Assembly (NCBI RefSeq): GCF_014637795.1
Contig: NZ_BMFD01000024.1
Span: 1-39,422, forward strand
Reading direction: 5' to 3'
Length of the DNA stretch: 39,422 bases
Source of the DNA: Belliella aquatica
Lineage (GTDB): Bacteria; Bacteroidota; Bacteroidia; Cytophagales; Cyclobacteriaceae
Both the position numbers and the translations under genes were made by a program. The notes below the pieces were generated by a model, which was not told the DNA's origin, ran no database searches, and worked only from the letters and a program-made list of their open reading frames with translations. Below, one piece after another: positions 1 through 7,152 of the stretch. Every line of letters begins with the position of its first letter. The stretch's first letter is position 1.

Positions 1-77
1 TAAAACCAAGGATGCCAGAACAACCTAGAAGAAAAATACAATTAAACGAAGAATCAAAACCTGACACTAGACACTAA
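1..77 (+). CDS. Possible C-terminal tail of a gene truncated by the window edge
   Basis: Frame 3 is open from the left edge to a TAA at 75-77. It encodes a basic, proline-containing tail (KPRMPEQPRRKIQLNEES...). A charged tail like this is plausible at a protein C-terminus, but 24 codons are too few to recognise a family or even to be sure the frame is coding. The next plus-strand gene is far away. Sequence to the left of the window would settle it. Confidence 0.25.
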   Translation, partial: KPRMPEQPRRKIQLNEESKPDTRH

Positions 78-204
78 TGTGTAAACCAAATTCAGGCAAG
101 GTCAAATCGTCAACGGTCGACAGTAAACATACTACTTCAATTCAAATATAGTATTTAGATTGTTTTAAGTGGCAAATGCGGTGAAATCGGATAGCATTTA
201 ACAA

Positions 205-236
205 AAAAAGCCACTCCTTTCGGGGTGGCTTTTTAT
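205..236 (-). terminator. Rho-independent terminator of the exbB/exbD operon
   Basis: A GC-rich hairpin (AAGCCAC-TCC...GGGGTGGCTT) is followed on the minus strand by a run of seven T. It sits 18 bp beyond the stop codon of the last exbD gene. T-runs flank both sides, so it could also end plus-strand transcripts coming from the left edge. Confidence 0.8.
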
Positions 237-253
237 AATAAATATTTGTGTAG

Positions 254-715
254 TTAATTCTGTACTTTACCTACAGATGCATAAAGTACTCTTCTTGCAT
301 CTACTTCTCTTAATTCAAATTGAATATCAGAGATAGGTCCCATTTTAACTTCTCTATCAGCTTTGAGAGAGATTGTAATCATGTCTCTTTCTGCTTCAGA
401 CAATTTATCCTTTTCCTGATTGACCCAAAGAATGATATCTCCTGTTGTAATCAAAGCGTCATTTGCTTGGATTCTTGGTTCAGTACCATACAATGAAGTA
501 TTCTTAGGCTTACCTATATAAAGATAAGAGATCAAGGTTTTCTTTTCCAATTTCTGTAACTGAGTAGCCTGAGGAATTTTTTGTTCTACAAGCATGTCAT
601 TTTCTCTCAATACAGTTGTTACCATGAAGAAGAAAAGAAGCATGAAAATGATATCAGGCAAAGCTGAGGTAGGAATATTTTCCTTAACCTTATTCTTTTT
701 CTTAAACTTTGACAT
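254..715 (-). CDS. exbD: ExbD/TolR-family biopolymer transport protein (second copy)
   Basis: Inner-membrane subunit of a proton-driven energising complex that works with ExbB/TolQ to power outer-membrane processes. The 153-residue protein has a lysine-rich cytoplasmic N-terminus (1-13), then one membrane helix (about 22-36) preceded by the motif SALPDIIFMLLFFF. Asp21 is the conserved proton-carrying aspartate of the family. The rest is a periplasmic domain. It is the last gene of a four-gene minus-strand operon, starting 1 bp after the stop of the first exbD, and is followed by a terminator. Two different exbD genes in one operon is common in Bacteroidota. The cargo (TonB-linked uptake, gliding or another process) cannot be read from the sequence. 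Confidence 0.92.
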   Translation of the reverse strand: MSKFKKKNKVKENIPTSALPDIIFMLLFFFMVTTVLRENDMLVEQKIPQATQLQKLEKKTLISYLYIGKPKNTSLYGTEPRIQANDALITTGDIILWVNQEKDKLSEAERDMITISLKADREVKMGPISDIQFELREVDARRVLYASVGKVQN

Positions 716-716
716 A

Positions 717-1358
717 TTAATTTCCTCCTGTTTTATCTGGTTCAGCTATAGAGATAGCCATTGGGATTCCTTCTTTACCACGATCTTGAAGTTCTTTTTC
801 AGCAGGAGTTTTACCTGAAAGTGCTCTATACTGTTCGGCAGTGATACCGACTCTTTCTGCATAGATTTCAAAGTAAGCCTTTTTTACCTGATCCAATACT
901 TCCAAATACGTTTCATAGGACGTACCACGGTCAGTTTTTAGAGATACTACTGCCCCACCTGACATAGGATGATCCGAGGAAGCTGCATCTCTGTTAACTT
1001 GCGCTTTGAGAGATTGAGGCAAGCTGTTTAATAGTTCCATTGCCTCTGGAGTTGGAGCTCCAAAGTTCAAGATAAACGCTTTTATATCATCAGATAATTG
1101 ATCTGTATTATCTAAATAATCACCTTCCACCAACAATTGATCATTTGAGTTAATCAATATTTTAAAGATGTTTCTCTCGTTAAGAGGAACTTCTGGTGGT
1201 GGAATATTCGGGTCTTGCTTCGGCGGAAGGACATTTAGAATACCCTTATCGGAAGCAATCGTAGTGGTAACAAGGAAGAAGATAAGTAACAGGAAGGCAA
1301 TATCTGCCATAGAACCTGCATTTACCTCTTGACTTGTTCTATTTTTGTTCCTAGCCAT
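717..1358 (-). CDS. exbD: ExbD/TolR-family biopolymer transport protein (first copy)
   Basis: Proton-channel partner of ExbB. It is longer than usual for ExbD (213 residues against about 140). The N-terminus carries the typical motif GSMADIAFLLLIFFLVTT with the essential Asp19 at the start of the single membrane helix (about 20-35). The periplasmic domain is enlarged by roughly 70 residues and includes a segment (about 95-125) rich in small and acidic residues. The ATG overlaps the stop of the upstream small membrane gene (TAATG), so translation is probably coupled. Because the two ExbD proteins differ in size and sequence they may form a mixed dimer; that is inference. Confidence 0.92.
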   Translation of the reverse strand: MARNKNRTSQEVNAGSMADIAFLLLIFFLVTTTIASDKGILNVLPPKQDPNIPPPEVPLNERNIFKILINSNDQLLVEGDYLDNTDQLSDDIKAFILNFGAPTPEAMELLNSLPQSLKAQVNRDAASSDHPMSGGAVVSLKTDRGTSYETYLEVLDQVKKAYFEIYAERVGITAEQYRALSGKTPAEKELQDRGKEGIPMAISIAEPDKTGGN

Positions 1359-1687
1359 TATTTTATTGCCTTATTGAGTTCAGTGAGCACAATACCTACC
1401 ATTGCTAAGATTGCAAGGAAATAAGTTGAAGCTAGTATAGCACCAACGAATTTAGTAGATGTAGTGGTCATGTTGTACGGGTCAGCTGCAAACTTTGCAG
1501 AAACCTCTCCATCAGAAAGGGAGTATGATATAAATATCAATACTACCAATCCAACTACACCTACACCTGTTTTCAACAAGCTCTTAGGATTGTCAAGTGA
1601 TTTGATCAGCGGCATTACTATTGCCAGGACCACACCAATGCCAATCAAAATGTAGGATAGTGTTAAGAAAATATCTATAGAATCCAT
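1358..1687 (-). CDS. Small three-helix membrane protein inside the exb operon
   Basis: I do not recognise a named family. The 109-residue protein has three predicted membrane helices (about 5-27, 38-59 and 82-105), with a short polar segment around 60-80. It lies between exbB (58 bp upstream) and the first exbD, overlapping the latter by one base. This position suggests an accessory subunit of the ExbB/ExbD complex or a protein that assembles with it. No catalytic motif is visible. It is clearly a real gene: tight operon spacing, an ATG start and a fully open frame with membrane-protein composition. Confidence 0.75.
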   Translation of the reverse strand: MDSIDIFLTLSYILIGIGVVLAIVMPLIKSLDNPKSLLKTGVGVVGLVVLIFISYSLSDGEVSAKFAADPYNMTTTSTKFVGAILASTYFLAILAMVGIVLTELNKAIK

Positions 1688-1745
1688 ATTGATTTTTTGC
1701 TTATGTTATAAATAATTAAGAGTTGACACTTTAATCAACAAGTAA

Positions 1746-2546
1746 TTACTTAGTCAATTTATGTCTCACAAGGATGTCTACCAATGTGATAGATGCATCT
1801 TCCATGTCATTCACCAAAGAATCAATTTTAGATACACAGTAGTTGTAGAACAACTGTAGGATAATCGCAACGATCAAACCAGCTACTGTAGTCAAAAGGG
1901 CGATTTTGATACCACCTGCTACCAATGAAGGAGAGATATCACCTGCTGCTTCAATAGAGTCAAATGCACCAATCATACCAATTACAGTACCCATGAAACC
2001 AAGCATTGGAGCTAGAGAGATAAACAAAGAGATCCAAACAAGACCTTTTTCTAGTCTACCCATTTCCACGGAACCGTAAGCAATGATTGATTTTTCTACC
2101 ATTTCGATACCTTCTGAGTATCTCATCAAGCCTTGGGTAAAGATAGAGGCTACAGGACCTTTAGTGCTCTTAGTTACATCTTTTGCAGCTTCGATACCAC
2201 CTTGTTCTAGTGCTTCTTCTACTTTAGCCAACAATTTCTTAGTGTTGGTAGTTGAAAGGTTCAATGTTACAATTCTTTCAAGCGCAACAGCAAGACCTAA
2301 AATCAAACAGATCAATACTGGAGTCATGTAAGTTGGATCACCTTCAATGAACTTTTCTTTGATTACTTGGTGAAATCCTTTTTCTTCCTCGATAATTTCA
2401 TCATCGACGATAGTCGGAGCAACTTCTTCTGCTTCAACGACTTCAGTTTCAACTGCTGCAGAATCTTGATCTGCTTCTTGTGCTTTCGAGATAACCGGAG
2501 ATAAAAGGATTCCGGATAGCATGAATAAAGCGATTAACTTTTTCAT
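1746..2546 (-). CDS. exbB: MotA/TolQ/ExbB proton channel family protein
   Basis: Multi-spanning core of the ExbB-ExbD proton channel. The 266-residue protein starts with a signal-peptide-like segment (1-22, ending SKAQ), then an acidic linker (about 25-60, rich in Glu, Asp and Val). The usual three ExbB helices follow: about 75-93, 170-192 (motif APMLGFMGTVIGM) and 210-235 (motif IALLTTVAGLIVAI). The conserved small and threonine residues of the last two helices, which line the proton path, are present. The signal peptide plus acidic extension is a known Bacteroidota variant. It is the first gene of the operon and has a recognisable promoter upstream. Confidence 0.93.
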   Translation of the reverse strand: MKKLIALFMLSGILLSPVISKAQEADQDSAAVETEVVEAEEVAPTIVDDEIIEEEKGFHQVIKEKFIEGDPTYMTPVLICLILGLAVALERIVTLNLSTTNTKKLLAKVEEALEQGGIEAAKDVTKSTKGPVASIFTQGLMRYSEGIEMVEKSIIAYGSVEMGRLEKGLVWISLFISLAPMLGFMGTVIGMIGAFDSIEAAGDISPSLVAGGIKIALLTTVAGLIVAIILQLFYNYCVSKIDSLVNDMEDASITLVDILVRHKLTK

Positions 2547-2609
2547 AATGTAGATTTTAATAGACTTTAAATAAAGGTTAAACGGTTTCTAATTTTAATA
2601 TTGAGATTT

Positions 2610-2641
2610 TAAAGTTATCATTTTTTCAATTCAAAATGCAA
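2610..2641 (-). promoter_or_regulatory. Candidate Bacteroidota-type promoter for the exb operon
   Basis: On the minus strand there is a TTG followed after 21 bp by TAACTTTA, close to the Bacteroidota housekeeping consensus TTG-N19/23-TAnnTTTG. The last base of the -7 box departs from consensus. It ends 63 bp upstream of the exbB ATG. Confidence 0.45.
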
Positions 2642-3069
2642 GGGATTGCTTCATATTTTTTTGAGAAAATAATTACTCTAGGCTTTTTTAGAATCGCTTC
2701 GCAAGCTAAATTATCCAATATGAAGTAATTAGACAATTTATGTGAAAGGAGATAAACTAAAGTAAGTGGGTTATTTCAGTTATTGATGATGGTATTGCTC
2801 TCCTCACTCCTGACCAACTATAATTTCCCTGTAGGATATATATTCGATAAAGAATTTTTTCACAGACTCAAATTTAACTAAATATTATTTAGAAAGTCAA
2901 GGTTCTTAAAAAGAATTTAAACTTAGTTGGTATGAATAATCTTTATTGCGCTTGAATCATTTGTTATGGAGCAAATCCGCGTGGTAAATAGATAGCATCT
3001 AATAGAATATACCCCAAGTGCTCTTCTTAAGTGGCTTTATGTCTAATTGATATCTAATCTAATTTATGT

Positions 3070-3124
3070 TTGATATGGATTTGATATGGCGTTGATACGG
3101 ACTTGATACGGAGTTAATACTTGT
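3070..3124. repeat. Five tandem 11-bp repeats (iteron-like)
   Basis: The units are TTGATATGGAT, TTGATATGGCG, TTGATACGGAC, TTGATACGGAG and a diverged TTAATACTTGT. Each starts exactly 11 bp after the previous one, about one helical turn. A further TTGATATCTAA lies at 3047, one base out of phase. No gene lies within about 500 bp on either side. Confidence 0.85.
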
Positions 3125-3634
3125 TTATATAGGATAATCGTCAAATTATCATCTACTTAGAGACTAGCTAAGCACTCAGGAGATATGGCTGTATAAATAG
3201 GGGAAAGGAAAAAGGGGAAAGGTTAAAGACGACGAATTTAGCGGTGGTAGCCCAGAAGCGGGCTAAATCATTATTAGCCCTCACTTTGGTTAAAGATGAA
3301 TTTTTAATCTAAGTTCCACACTTCACGAGTTTTTAAAGCAATTCACTAACAATTTAAAAGAATTGAATCAAGATCTAGACTTCCCTTTCCCCAGGAGTTT
3401 TTAGCTTTAGGGAAACAAAAAATCACTTTTCTGTTCAATTACACTCAAGTTTGATCAAAAATACCCTGTTATGGGTATTTTATTGTTAAAGATAAGGCTG
3501 TACTTTTAGTAAGTAGATAATTGAAGTATCAACAATCTGTCGTGTCATAGTTATACTTTACGGTAATAGGCAAGTGGCCTTGACAACTTCTAAATTTTAT
3601 TTAGCCCATTTAAACCATTAAAAAACTCGAATAA

Positions 3635-3679
3635 AACATTCGCTTGTTATCCTACATGCAAATCTACTAAGCGAATGTT
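3635..3679. repeat. Perfect 11-bp inverted repeat upstream of the secreted Trypco2-like gene
   Basis: The arms are AACATTCGCTT (3635-3645) and AAGCGAATGTT (3669-3679), with a 23-bp loop. It lies 63 bp before the chosen ATG. No T-run follows on either strand, so it does not look like a simple terminator. It could be an operator, an mRNA leader hairpin or the edge of an inserted segment. Confidence 0.6.
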
Positions 3680-3742
3680 CTTAGCGGGTTATATAGGTTA
3701 GTGGCTACTTTTAAGAAAACAGAAACAATAAAACAAATAAGT

Positions 3743-4294
3743 ATGAAAACAAGTAAAACTTTCCTCTTATGCATTACGACATTAATGTTGGCGCTAAACT
3801 CAACTTTTGCACAAACAAATAGTGTCAATCTTAACAACGTCATGACTGAAATTTCAGAAGTGTTAAACGAACTTGAAAACAGTTCATCACTTCCAGCTCC
3901 AGGTGAAGTTATAGTAACTCTTTTAACTGAAAATTCCTCAGAATCAAATGTAGGATTAAAAGTTTTGATTTTTAAAGTTGGACGCAAATGGAATAGAGCT
4001 GAATCTAACGAAATGAAATTCAAATTCACTATTGCACCAAAAGAAGGGATTGATAAAGTAGACATAAAAAAGCAATTATCTGAAATAATTAGAGATGCAA
4101 TCAATCAAGTGAATAATGCTTCCAACCCAAATCTACTCTTAAAAGAGTTTAGTGTTAAAATATCTTTTACACTTGAAAAGTCAAATTCAGCATCAGGTGA
4201 GTTTGAATTATCTCCTGTAACACCGTCTGCAAGTAGAAGTACAAAAAAGAAAGCTGTTCATACAATTGAAATAGTATTTAATAAACAACAATAA
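3743..4294 (+). CDS. Secreted protein with two Trypco2-like repeats
   Basis: The start is taken at ATG 3743 because it begins a clean signal peptide (MKTSKTFLLCITTLMLALNS, cleavage near FAQ, residue 24); a GTG at 3701 would only add a polar extension. Residues about 28-100 resemble the Trypco2 (trypsin-co-occurring) domain: an N-terminal helix, a strand, then the signature GLKVLIFKVGRKWNRAES followed by a strand ending FTIAP. Residues about 104-180 repeat the plan (helix QLSEIIRDAI, strand, GEFELSPVTPSASRSTKKK, strand HTIEIVF), so the domain seems duplicated. Trypco2 is known from predicted bacterial conflict systems next to trypsin-like peptidases; none is seen here. The family call is by eye and moderate. 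Function unknown. Confidence 0.7.
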   Translation: MKTSKTFLLCITTLMLALNSTFAQTNSVNLNNVMTEISEVLNELENSSSLPAPGEVIVTLLTENSSESNVGLKVLIFKVGRKWNRAESNEMKFKFTIAPKEGIDKVDIKKQLSEIIRDAINQVNNASNPNLLLKEFSVKISFTLEKSNSASGEFELSPVTPSASRSTKKKAVHTIEIVFNKQQ

Positions 4295-4347
4295 AAAGGG
4301 TAGCCGAAAACCCAACAGAGTAGGCATTCAAATAAAATTTTAAGGAA

Positions 4348-4752
4348 ATGGAAAAACAAAAAGATTTAGAACTGTCTTCACAAAAGACAACTTCAACATT
4401 AAAATAAATTGCAAGTTTGGACTTTACACCCTGCTACAAATTAGCGGAACCGCTTGACGAAAGTTCAAAATTGCTCGCAGAATTTATTTAAGACCCTAAT
4501 GGAGTAGCAAAACGTGAAGTGGATTACACACCTACTCCCGGTTTTCATATTCACTTTATGAACGAAAGATTAAAGCTTTTAACACCAGAAAGTAATGCTG
4601 ATGCTCTTTTGTTACCTAAACAAATGATGAAGTTTGGTCAAGAATTGAAATTAGAAGTGGTGTCAGCAATAAATGTTTATTTAATTGCTGTACCTGTAAC
4701 ATTAATCCAAAATAAAAAACAGCCACTAACAGCCGCTTTGCGGTGGCAGTAA
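4348..4752 (+). pseudogene. Gene remnant interrupted by two in-frame TAA codons
   Basis: One frame reads from ATG 4348 to the TAA at 4750-4752, about 134 codons, broken by TAA at 4405-4407 and 4489-4491. Protein-like sequence continues across both stops: LDFTPCYKLAEPLDESSKLL before the second, and DPNGVAKREVDYTPTPGFH after it, then LKLLTPESNADALLLPKQMM. An ORF beginning at GTG 4519 covers only the last 77 residues. Because the frame is preserved, point nonsense mutations (for example CAA to TAA) explain it better than indels. I do not recognise the family. It lies between the Trypco2-like gene and the membrane-anchored gene, so it may be a lost partner of that pair. Confidence 0.6.
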
Positions 4753-4777
4753 TTTTAAAAACCGCAATTAAGACAAA

Positions 4778-5584
4778 ATGAGTAACGACAATTTTTTCAG
4801 TAAATCAAATATTTATCCGACAATATGGGCAATAATTGTTGGACTTCTTGCTTTTATTAGCGGACTATTTTGGAAGGGTATTACTGGACCTGATGAAGTA
4901 GTTGTCTTAAATAAAGGGAGTGAAAAAGATACTACTGTGACAATCATTCAATTTAAACCTGATCAAGAGTACTTTGAAAACCTAACTAAAATGACTTCTA
5001 AGTCGGTTAAAAAGCAATTTGCATCAACCCAACCTGCTCAGAAAAAAGAAGCAATTGATTCATTGACTTTGGAAATAGCTAGGGATTACCAACTGAAGTT
5101 TGACTCTTTGAGACTTAAAATATCAGAAAATCGACAACCGTTAATAGACAATACAATTACTTCAATACCTTCAAGTGAAACAAAAGGTAATAACTCTAAA
5201 TTACAAAGACCACTATTCAGACTACCTGCAATTGTCGAAGGTTACGTTGAAGGAAAATCAAATTCCTTCGCTACAATTTCAATGAATACGAGCGAGTTCA
5301 AACGAAAAGACAAAGTTGAAATCAGCGTTGACTTTTTCAATAATTCTACATTAGACAAAATAACTCCATTATTTATAGATATTGTTGAGCCAAAGACTGA
5401 GAACAGTGTTTACCAAATATGGAGTGAACAATACGAAATAAAGGAGTTGAGAAATGTTATATCCTTTTCGGCAGATTTTAAACGAGGAAAATATATATTA
5501 ACAATTGGGTTTTACTTGAAAGATGAGTTAAATCAAAAATATCCAGTTAGATATGCAAGAAAGTATAACATAGAAATAAAATAA
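4778..5584 (+). CDS. Membrane-anchored protein of unknown function
   Basis: The family is not recognised. The 268-residue protein has a short cytoplasmic N-terminus, one membrane helix (about 13-33, WAIIVGLLAFISGLFW), a charged, probably helical stalk (about 60-120) with no obvious enzyme motif, a Ser/Asn-rich linker, and a C-terminal region (about 150-268) with alternating strands such as KVEISVDFFNNSTLDKITPL and GKYILTIGFYL that suggests an immunoglobulin-like beta-sandwich. The fold implies binding rather than catalysis (inference). It starts 25 bp after the remnant gene and is followed by a large imperfect inverted repeat. Lysine- and asparagine-rich AT-biased codons resemble the two genes before it. 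Confidence 0.65.
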   Translation: MSNDNFFSKSNIYPTIWAIIVGLLAFISGLFWKGITGPDEVVVLNKGSEKDTTVTIIQFKPDQEYFENLTKMTSKSVKKQFASTQPAQKKEAIDSLTLEIARDYQLKFDSLRLKISENRQPLIDNTITSIPSSETKGNNSKLQRPLFRLPAIVEGYVEGKSNSFATISMNTSEFKRKDKVEISVDFFNNSTLDKITPLFIDIVEPKTENSVYQIWSEQYEIKELRNVISFSADFKRGKYILTIGFYLKDELNQKYPVRYARKYNIEIK

Positions 5585-5591
5585 GTACTGC

Positions 5592-5703
5592 CAACAGCAC
5601 CTACCTAAAAGTGGCGATTCAGTGGTTAAATAAAGCTTTGTGCTGGGCTGACACTGAAGTACTCCGAAATCGCCACCTAAGGGTAGCTCCAAAACGTTAA
5701 ATT
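5592..5703. repeat. Long imperfect inverted repeat, attC-like in outline
   Basis: The inner arms GTGGCGATT (5611-5619) and AATCGCCAC (5668-5676) pair perfectly, extended by CAGTG (5620-5624) with CACTG (5652-5656) and by outer, less exact arms (AGCACCTACCTAAAA at 5596-5610 against CTAAGGGTAGCT at 5677-5688). The unpaired bases AAGTACTCCG on one arm give an asymmetric bulge. It ends AACGTTAAAT, which contains a GTTRRRY-type heptamer (5697-5703). This recalls integron attC sites, but the matching RYYYAAC at the left end is imperfect and no integrase is in the window. Confidence 0.6.
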
Positions 5704-5735
5704 ATACCCTCAAATCTACCCTAACTCAAAACAAA

Positions 5736-5772
5736 AAATCCTAACAAACTGTTTTTCAGTAAGTTAGGATTT
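5736..5772 (-). terminator. Terminator of tRNA-Ser
   Basis: A 10-bp perfect stem (AAATCCTAAC with GTTAGGATTT) is followed on the minus strand by T residues. It lies just downstream of the tRNA 3' end. Confidence 0.7.
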
Positions 5773-5779
5773 TATTTTG

Positions 5780-5866
5780 CAGAGAGGAAGGGATTCGAAC
5801 CCTCGACACCCTCACGGGTATACACGCTTTCCAGGCGTGCTCCTTCAACCACTCGGACACCTCTCT
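5780..5866 (-). tRNA. tRNA-Ser (anticodon GGA)
   Basis: On the minus strand the 7-bp acceptor stem is AGAGAGG/CCTCTCT. The D-arm TCCGAGTGGTTGAAGGA follows. The anticodon arm is CACGC-CTGGAAA-GCGTG with anticodon GGA (reads UCC and UCU). A long variable arm (TACCCGTGAGGGTG) identifies it as a class II serine tRNA. The T-arm is GAGGG-TTCGAAT-CCCTT. The discriminator base is G and CCA is not encoded. An ORF that overlaps it on the same strand is not real. Confidence 0.96.
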
Positions 5867-6072
5867 TTTTGTCCCGAAAACATGCATAAAAATCTTATCC
5901 ATGTCTATTCGGACTGCAAAGAAAATTATAAAACTTAGCCTAAACAAACTTTATCCTACATTTCCCGAATTATATATTCTTCCTGAACCTCACATTTACT
6001 CAAAGTAACTGTATGCTAATAAGATAAGTAAAACTCTACTTTATCTGTATTGTGCCGTTTACAGGAATCTGC

Positions 6073-7152
6073 TTAGTTCTGCGCGGTCAAAGACATCTCA
6101 CCCGCAATCGGCGTAATCAGCTTCCGTCTTACTTCCGCATCGCTGCTTTCATTGGCAAGCAAAAACATCATCTTGGTAATCGCTGCTTCTGTTGTGATAT
6201 CTCCTCCACTCAGTACGCCTATTCGCTTCATATCTTTACTGGTCTCGTAGCGTCCTTGGATGACACGCCCTCCATTGCATTGGGAGACATTGAGGATGAT
6301 TAAGCCTTTCTTCACGGCTTTTTCCATGGATTCGATAAACCAAGATTCGCTTGGGCTATTGCCTGAACCATAAGTCTCCAAGACCACCCCTCGCAAACCC
6401 TCGATTTCAAAACAACTGTCTATGATTTTCTGCGTGATCCCTGGAAAAAGTTTCAGGACCATCACCCGATTGTCCAAGCGATTGAAATATTTTAGTTTTT
6501 TCCCTTCTTCAAATGGCTTGATCGAGGCATAATTGTAATCAATGATGATTCCCGACTCTGCCAATGCAGGATAATTCTCCGACTCGAAAGCATCAAAATG
6601 GACACTTTGCACCTTCTTGGATCTGTTTCCACGAAGGAGCATGTGGTTGAAGAAAATACAGACTTCCGGCACAATCGGCTTTCCATTGGCTTTTGCCATC
6701 GCTATTTCCAGAGAGGTCATTAAATTTTCCCTAGCATCAGACCTCATGGCAGAGATAGGAAGCTGTGCTCCTGTAAAAATCACAGGCTTACTGAGTCCTT
6801 TGAGCATGTAGCTCAGCATAGACGCTGAATAAGCCATGGTATCTGTTCCATGAAGGACCACAAAACCGTCATAGCTGTCATAATTTTCATAAATGATATA
6901 AGCCATATCCACCCAATGACTCATGTTGACATTGGAGGAATCAATGGGTTCCGGAAAAGAAATCACCGTAATGGCCGCATTCATGCTGGTCATCGTAGGA
7001 ATTTTGTCCAAAATCTGTCCGAAATTGAAAGGAACCAAGGAGCCACTGTCATCATACGCCATTCCAAGCGTTCCTCCGGTATAGATGATCAAAACGGAAG
7101 AGGTGATTTCGCTTTTGGCGGCAGTATTGAGTCTTACGATCTTATAATTCAT
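6073..7152 (-). CDS. ansA: Type I L-asparaginase
   Basis: Hydrolyses L-asparagine to aspartate and ammonia, normally in the cytoplasm; there is no signal peptide. Both catalytic threonine motifs are visible: YTGGTLGM (nucleophile Thr28) and LHGTDTMAYSAS (Thr103-Asp104, followed by the Ser pocket). FTGAQLPISAMRSDARENL matches the conserved segment carrying the dimer and allosteric-site residues of the AnsA type. The 359-residue length is slightly above the usual 340-350 because of a short N-terminal extension. It overlaps the 3' end of tatD by 11 bp, so the two are co-transcribed and probably translationally coupled. Confidence 0.95.
   Translation of the reverse strand: MNYKIVRLNTAAKSEITSSVLIIYTGGTLGMAYDDSGSLVPFNFGQILDKIPTMTSMNAAITVISFPEPIDSSNVNMSHWVDMAYIIYENYDSYDGFVVLHGTDTMAYSASMLSYMLKGLSKPVIFTGAQLPISAMRSDARENLMTSLEIAMAKANGKPIVPEVCIFFNHMLLRGNRSKKVQSVHFDAFESENYPALAESGIIIDYNYASIKPFEEGKKLKYFNRLDNRVMVLKLFPGITQKIIDSCFEIEGLRGVVLETYGSGNSPSESWFIESMEKAVKKGLIILNVSQCNGGRVIQGRYETSKDMKRIGVLSGGDITTEAAITKMMFLLANESSDAEVRRKLITPIAGEMSLTAQN

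Larger units (their letters stand above)
2642..3742. other. Gene-less AT-rich stretch before the accessory island
   Basis: I see no convincing coding frame in about 1.1 kb. It contains five tandem 11-bp repeats (3070-3124), a short hairpin (TAGCCC...GGGCTA, 3248-3265), a purine-rich run around 3199-3222, and an 11-bp perfect inverted repeat (3635-3645 with 3669-3679). It may be the decayed left flank of the accessory genes that follow. Confidence 0.6.

Noticed and set aside
3701-3742. GTG start 14 codons upstream for the Trypco2-like gene
   Set aside because: It would bury the signal peptide behind a charged extension; ATG 3743 gives a normal exported protein.
4519-4752. Intact 77-residue gene starting at GTG 4519
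   Set aside because: Protein-like sequence in the same frame continues upstream across two stops, so a broken longer gene explains it better.
5592-5703. Calling this a confirmed integron attC site
   Set aside because: The left heptamer does not fit RYYYAAC, only one copy is present and no integrase is visible, so it is kept only as a candidate.
5756-5947. 63-codon ORF on the minus strand
   Set aside because: It runs straight through the tRNA-Ser gene and its promoter; the tRNA structure is complete, so the ORF is a coincidence.
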